From contig OW569380.1 of assembly GCA_937625935.1 (NCBI GenBank), positions 186,001 through 250,000 on the forward strand: a stretch of DNA of 64,000 nucleotides. The letters are read 5' to 3'. The position numbers and the translations under genes are program-made. Shown in pieces: positions 63,801 through 64,000 of the stretch. How positions within the stretch are numbered: position 1 is the first letter of the stretch; each line of letters opens with the position of its first letter. The notes beneath the pieces were generated by a model that saw only the letters and a list, made by a program, of their open reading frames with translations, was not told the origin of the DNA and made no database searches. This DNA is from Tetramitus jugosus. Lineage: Eukaryota; Heterolobosea; Eutetramitea; Acrasida; Vahlkampfiidae.

Positions 63801-64000
63801 ATTCTTCAACTCCATTGAGTGAAGCCTCGCTCGTACTTCCCAGCATCTCTTCACTTCGCAATCGATCCGACGATTATCAATATGCTTGCAAGTATTTGAA
63901 CTCTGAAAACAAGAAATGGTTGAGTAATTCCAACATCTGTCGAACCGTGACAATGTCAAAGAGCAACACAACAAGTGAGAATGTGGTTGTTCAATGCGTG
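60884..64000 (+). CDS. Secreted/receptor-like protein with EGF repeats and a probable GAIN/GPS region, cut by the window end
   Basis: An open frame of 1039 codons runs from the ATG at 60884 to the last base with no stop. Signal peptide near residues 7-30 (LTLTLVALATLAVFVVCW). Residues ~35-430 are an N-glycosylation-rich beta region. Residues ~440-520 carry two EGF-like units (CSGRGKCWQNNICNCDDGYSGSKC and CNGRGSCELNDTCVCEKGYVGQKC, read in parts). The next 400 residues are rich in N-x-S/T sites with helical hydrophobic repeats (SLINSIQVIS, LLSNLINIVQ, MISTNSSMA), as in GAIN or REJ-type domains. The last 40 residues have CKYLNSENKKW, NSNICRTV and VVVQC, a partial GPS pattern (C...W...C...C). An adhesion-GPCR or polycystin-like receptor is likely, but the TM part lies beyond the window. 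Confidence 0.72.
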   Translation, partial: MSHIHGNLTLTLVALATLAVFVVCWFPSFAYSNQSITFGKIEIFDDVTDDYQVTGLKVYNQSTIYRSLMNKDVPTGNFTKKTILAKYNAKITKYDWMIDIDTGDEHFVPIFLPCCDQRSVIVVFPNCTNDVLPFHQRVKGDESPFTLMIKLDDLGEVVWNRTVNSTVPNTGGVVTTSVHNVCNGTDDIIYLAGPMNRTIPFDCEIANSDPDGNSIVSQFSHRGYCMWVTSLSNATVTALECNYDPIYVTGNQDDGSFPSLFIAKLDTSNGARGGSFTIFNYNDAIPVGISVSDADLGSLYLMTPLSSSAYFEKQHFDKLTLYFESRETLFDKPSEISGMEYGLNETIYLTGSLFQLNSLTGSEIAFVAKLNTSDRNYDIIMVYNNVSSTGMVISVGNDGYVSALGRSESPLSLTYPSNRTLSSNSTFNFIAEILESPQLTCFGYDKSDSRVCSGRGKCWQNNICNCDDGYSGSKCQYLLCNGISSNDTTVCNGRGSCELNDTCVCEKGYVGQKCEASNATLWLSSNTIGDYLFDDSLILKATVEYAGIFPVNVYTHWILFDVVAGTQRIYNESYTLHSPIQLMQMNITDLIQLRQYNATTTIQIENTTNIVSSETLSIWVPIRIEMKSLTVIPTSGAILYDHFLLVTNRTGGPRVMSYRFGYFDGNNRVLLTDWIRSTGYNLNTTLPILGNVTLFAQVLRQADGKIFEATTTVTVHKGESSKVTDVLTEQANNLFHTNGTQFEAQLTTYTNSLINSIQVISANQTSHLLSNLINIVQSKQDELSATVQIETIRAIAQQYLYLSEASTVQTSLILINSIQRNDSKISDSISVAHNLANVMISTNSSMAQRESFSSMVVVLTDKVRQNMTDGQTEEISLPNLETVISRLNSTSMNANSTVLVRHPSSSDTNTNTKFVQIVLNRDVLADSGVAFVQGQVIANPPNQYSDKCNTSGVSPTVSTTLFTKNQQQVQPIDSSTPLSEASLVLPSISSLRNRSDDYQYACKYLNSENKKWLSNSNICRTVTMSKSNTTSENVVVQCV

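Overview
The window is nuclear DNA of a unicellular eukaryote. Genes are densely packed, few have introns, and the introns are short (59 to 133 bases) with GTAAGT, GTATGT or GTACGT donors. The gene set includes ADA2, CTNNBL1, eIF3k, linker histone H1, a kinesin, an F-box/LRR protein and an RBR ligase, together with a phosphoketolase/acetate kinase pair, a secreted lipid-transfer protein and a secreted bacteriolytic-type enzyme. This mix and the Q/N/S-rich low-complexity tracts fit an amoeboflagellate of the Naegleria type (Heterolobosea). That assignment is inference from content, not from a database match.

Layout. 1-2910: a Q-rich protein and a coiled-coil protein with one intron. 3028-8480: a tRNA-Leu(CAA) gene whose 5' flank is packed with at least three non-LTR (LINE-type) retroelements, one nested in another. 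8520-9035: a decayed P-loop gene. 9246-16248: a PHD-finger protein, an acidic protein, a four-TM membrane protein, a secreted SH3b + M15-like peptidase, histone H1 and CTNNBL1. 16391-20663: divergent xylulose-5-phosphate phosphoketolase and acetate kinase genes. 21157-23630: a small ORF, a LINE relic beside a tRNA relic, and an RBR E3 ligase. 23781-28994: a tRNA-Leu(AAG) gene followed, in its 5' flank, by a full-length and apparently intact LINE with two ORFs and a 15-bp target-site duplication. 29229-42361: a DNL zinc-finger protein, a novel three-module zinc protein, cytochrome b5, a secreted/TM protein, an F-box/LRR protein, and a protein kinase fused to an F-box and a GNAT domain. 42503-53540: initiator tRNA-Met, an ACOT9-type thioesterase, a vitellogenin-type lipid-transfer protein, ADA2, eIF3k, a small zinc protein, a two-TM glycoprotein and uridine kinase. 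53626-60614: an Mcm10-like protein, a divergent C-terminal-motor kinesin, an unknown protein and a DMT-type transporter. 60884 to the end: a long open frame for a secreted EGF-repeat protein that reaches what looks like a GPS/GAIN motif as the window stops.

The most notable system is the LINE family. Every copy seen lies just upstream of a tRNA gene or tRNA relic, in head-to-head orientation. The two best-defined junctions are 54 and 56 bp from the first tRNA base. The elements share a conserved 3' end (a CAACC/GGTTG hairpin before the poly-A). The two ORF2-bearing copies also share two extra hairpins of different sequence but similar form, one of them folded across the ORF2 stop codon. This parallels the tRNA-targeted TRE elements of Dictyostelium, apparently in an unrelated lineage. 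A second notable object is the kinase/F-box/acetyltransferase fusion.

As working groups: phosphoketolase and acetate kinase would together turn pentose phosphates into acetate and ATP. Histone H1 and ADA2 belong to chromatin control, CTNNBL1 to splicing, eIF3k to translation initiation, the DNL finger protein and the thioesterase to mitochondria, and the secreted SH3b/M15 enzyme probably to digestion of bacterial prey.
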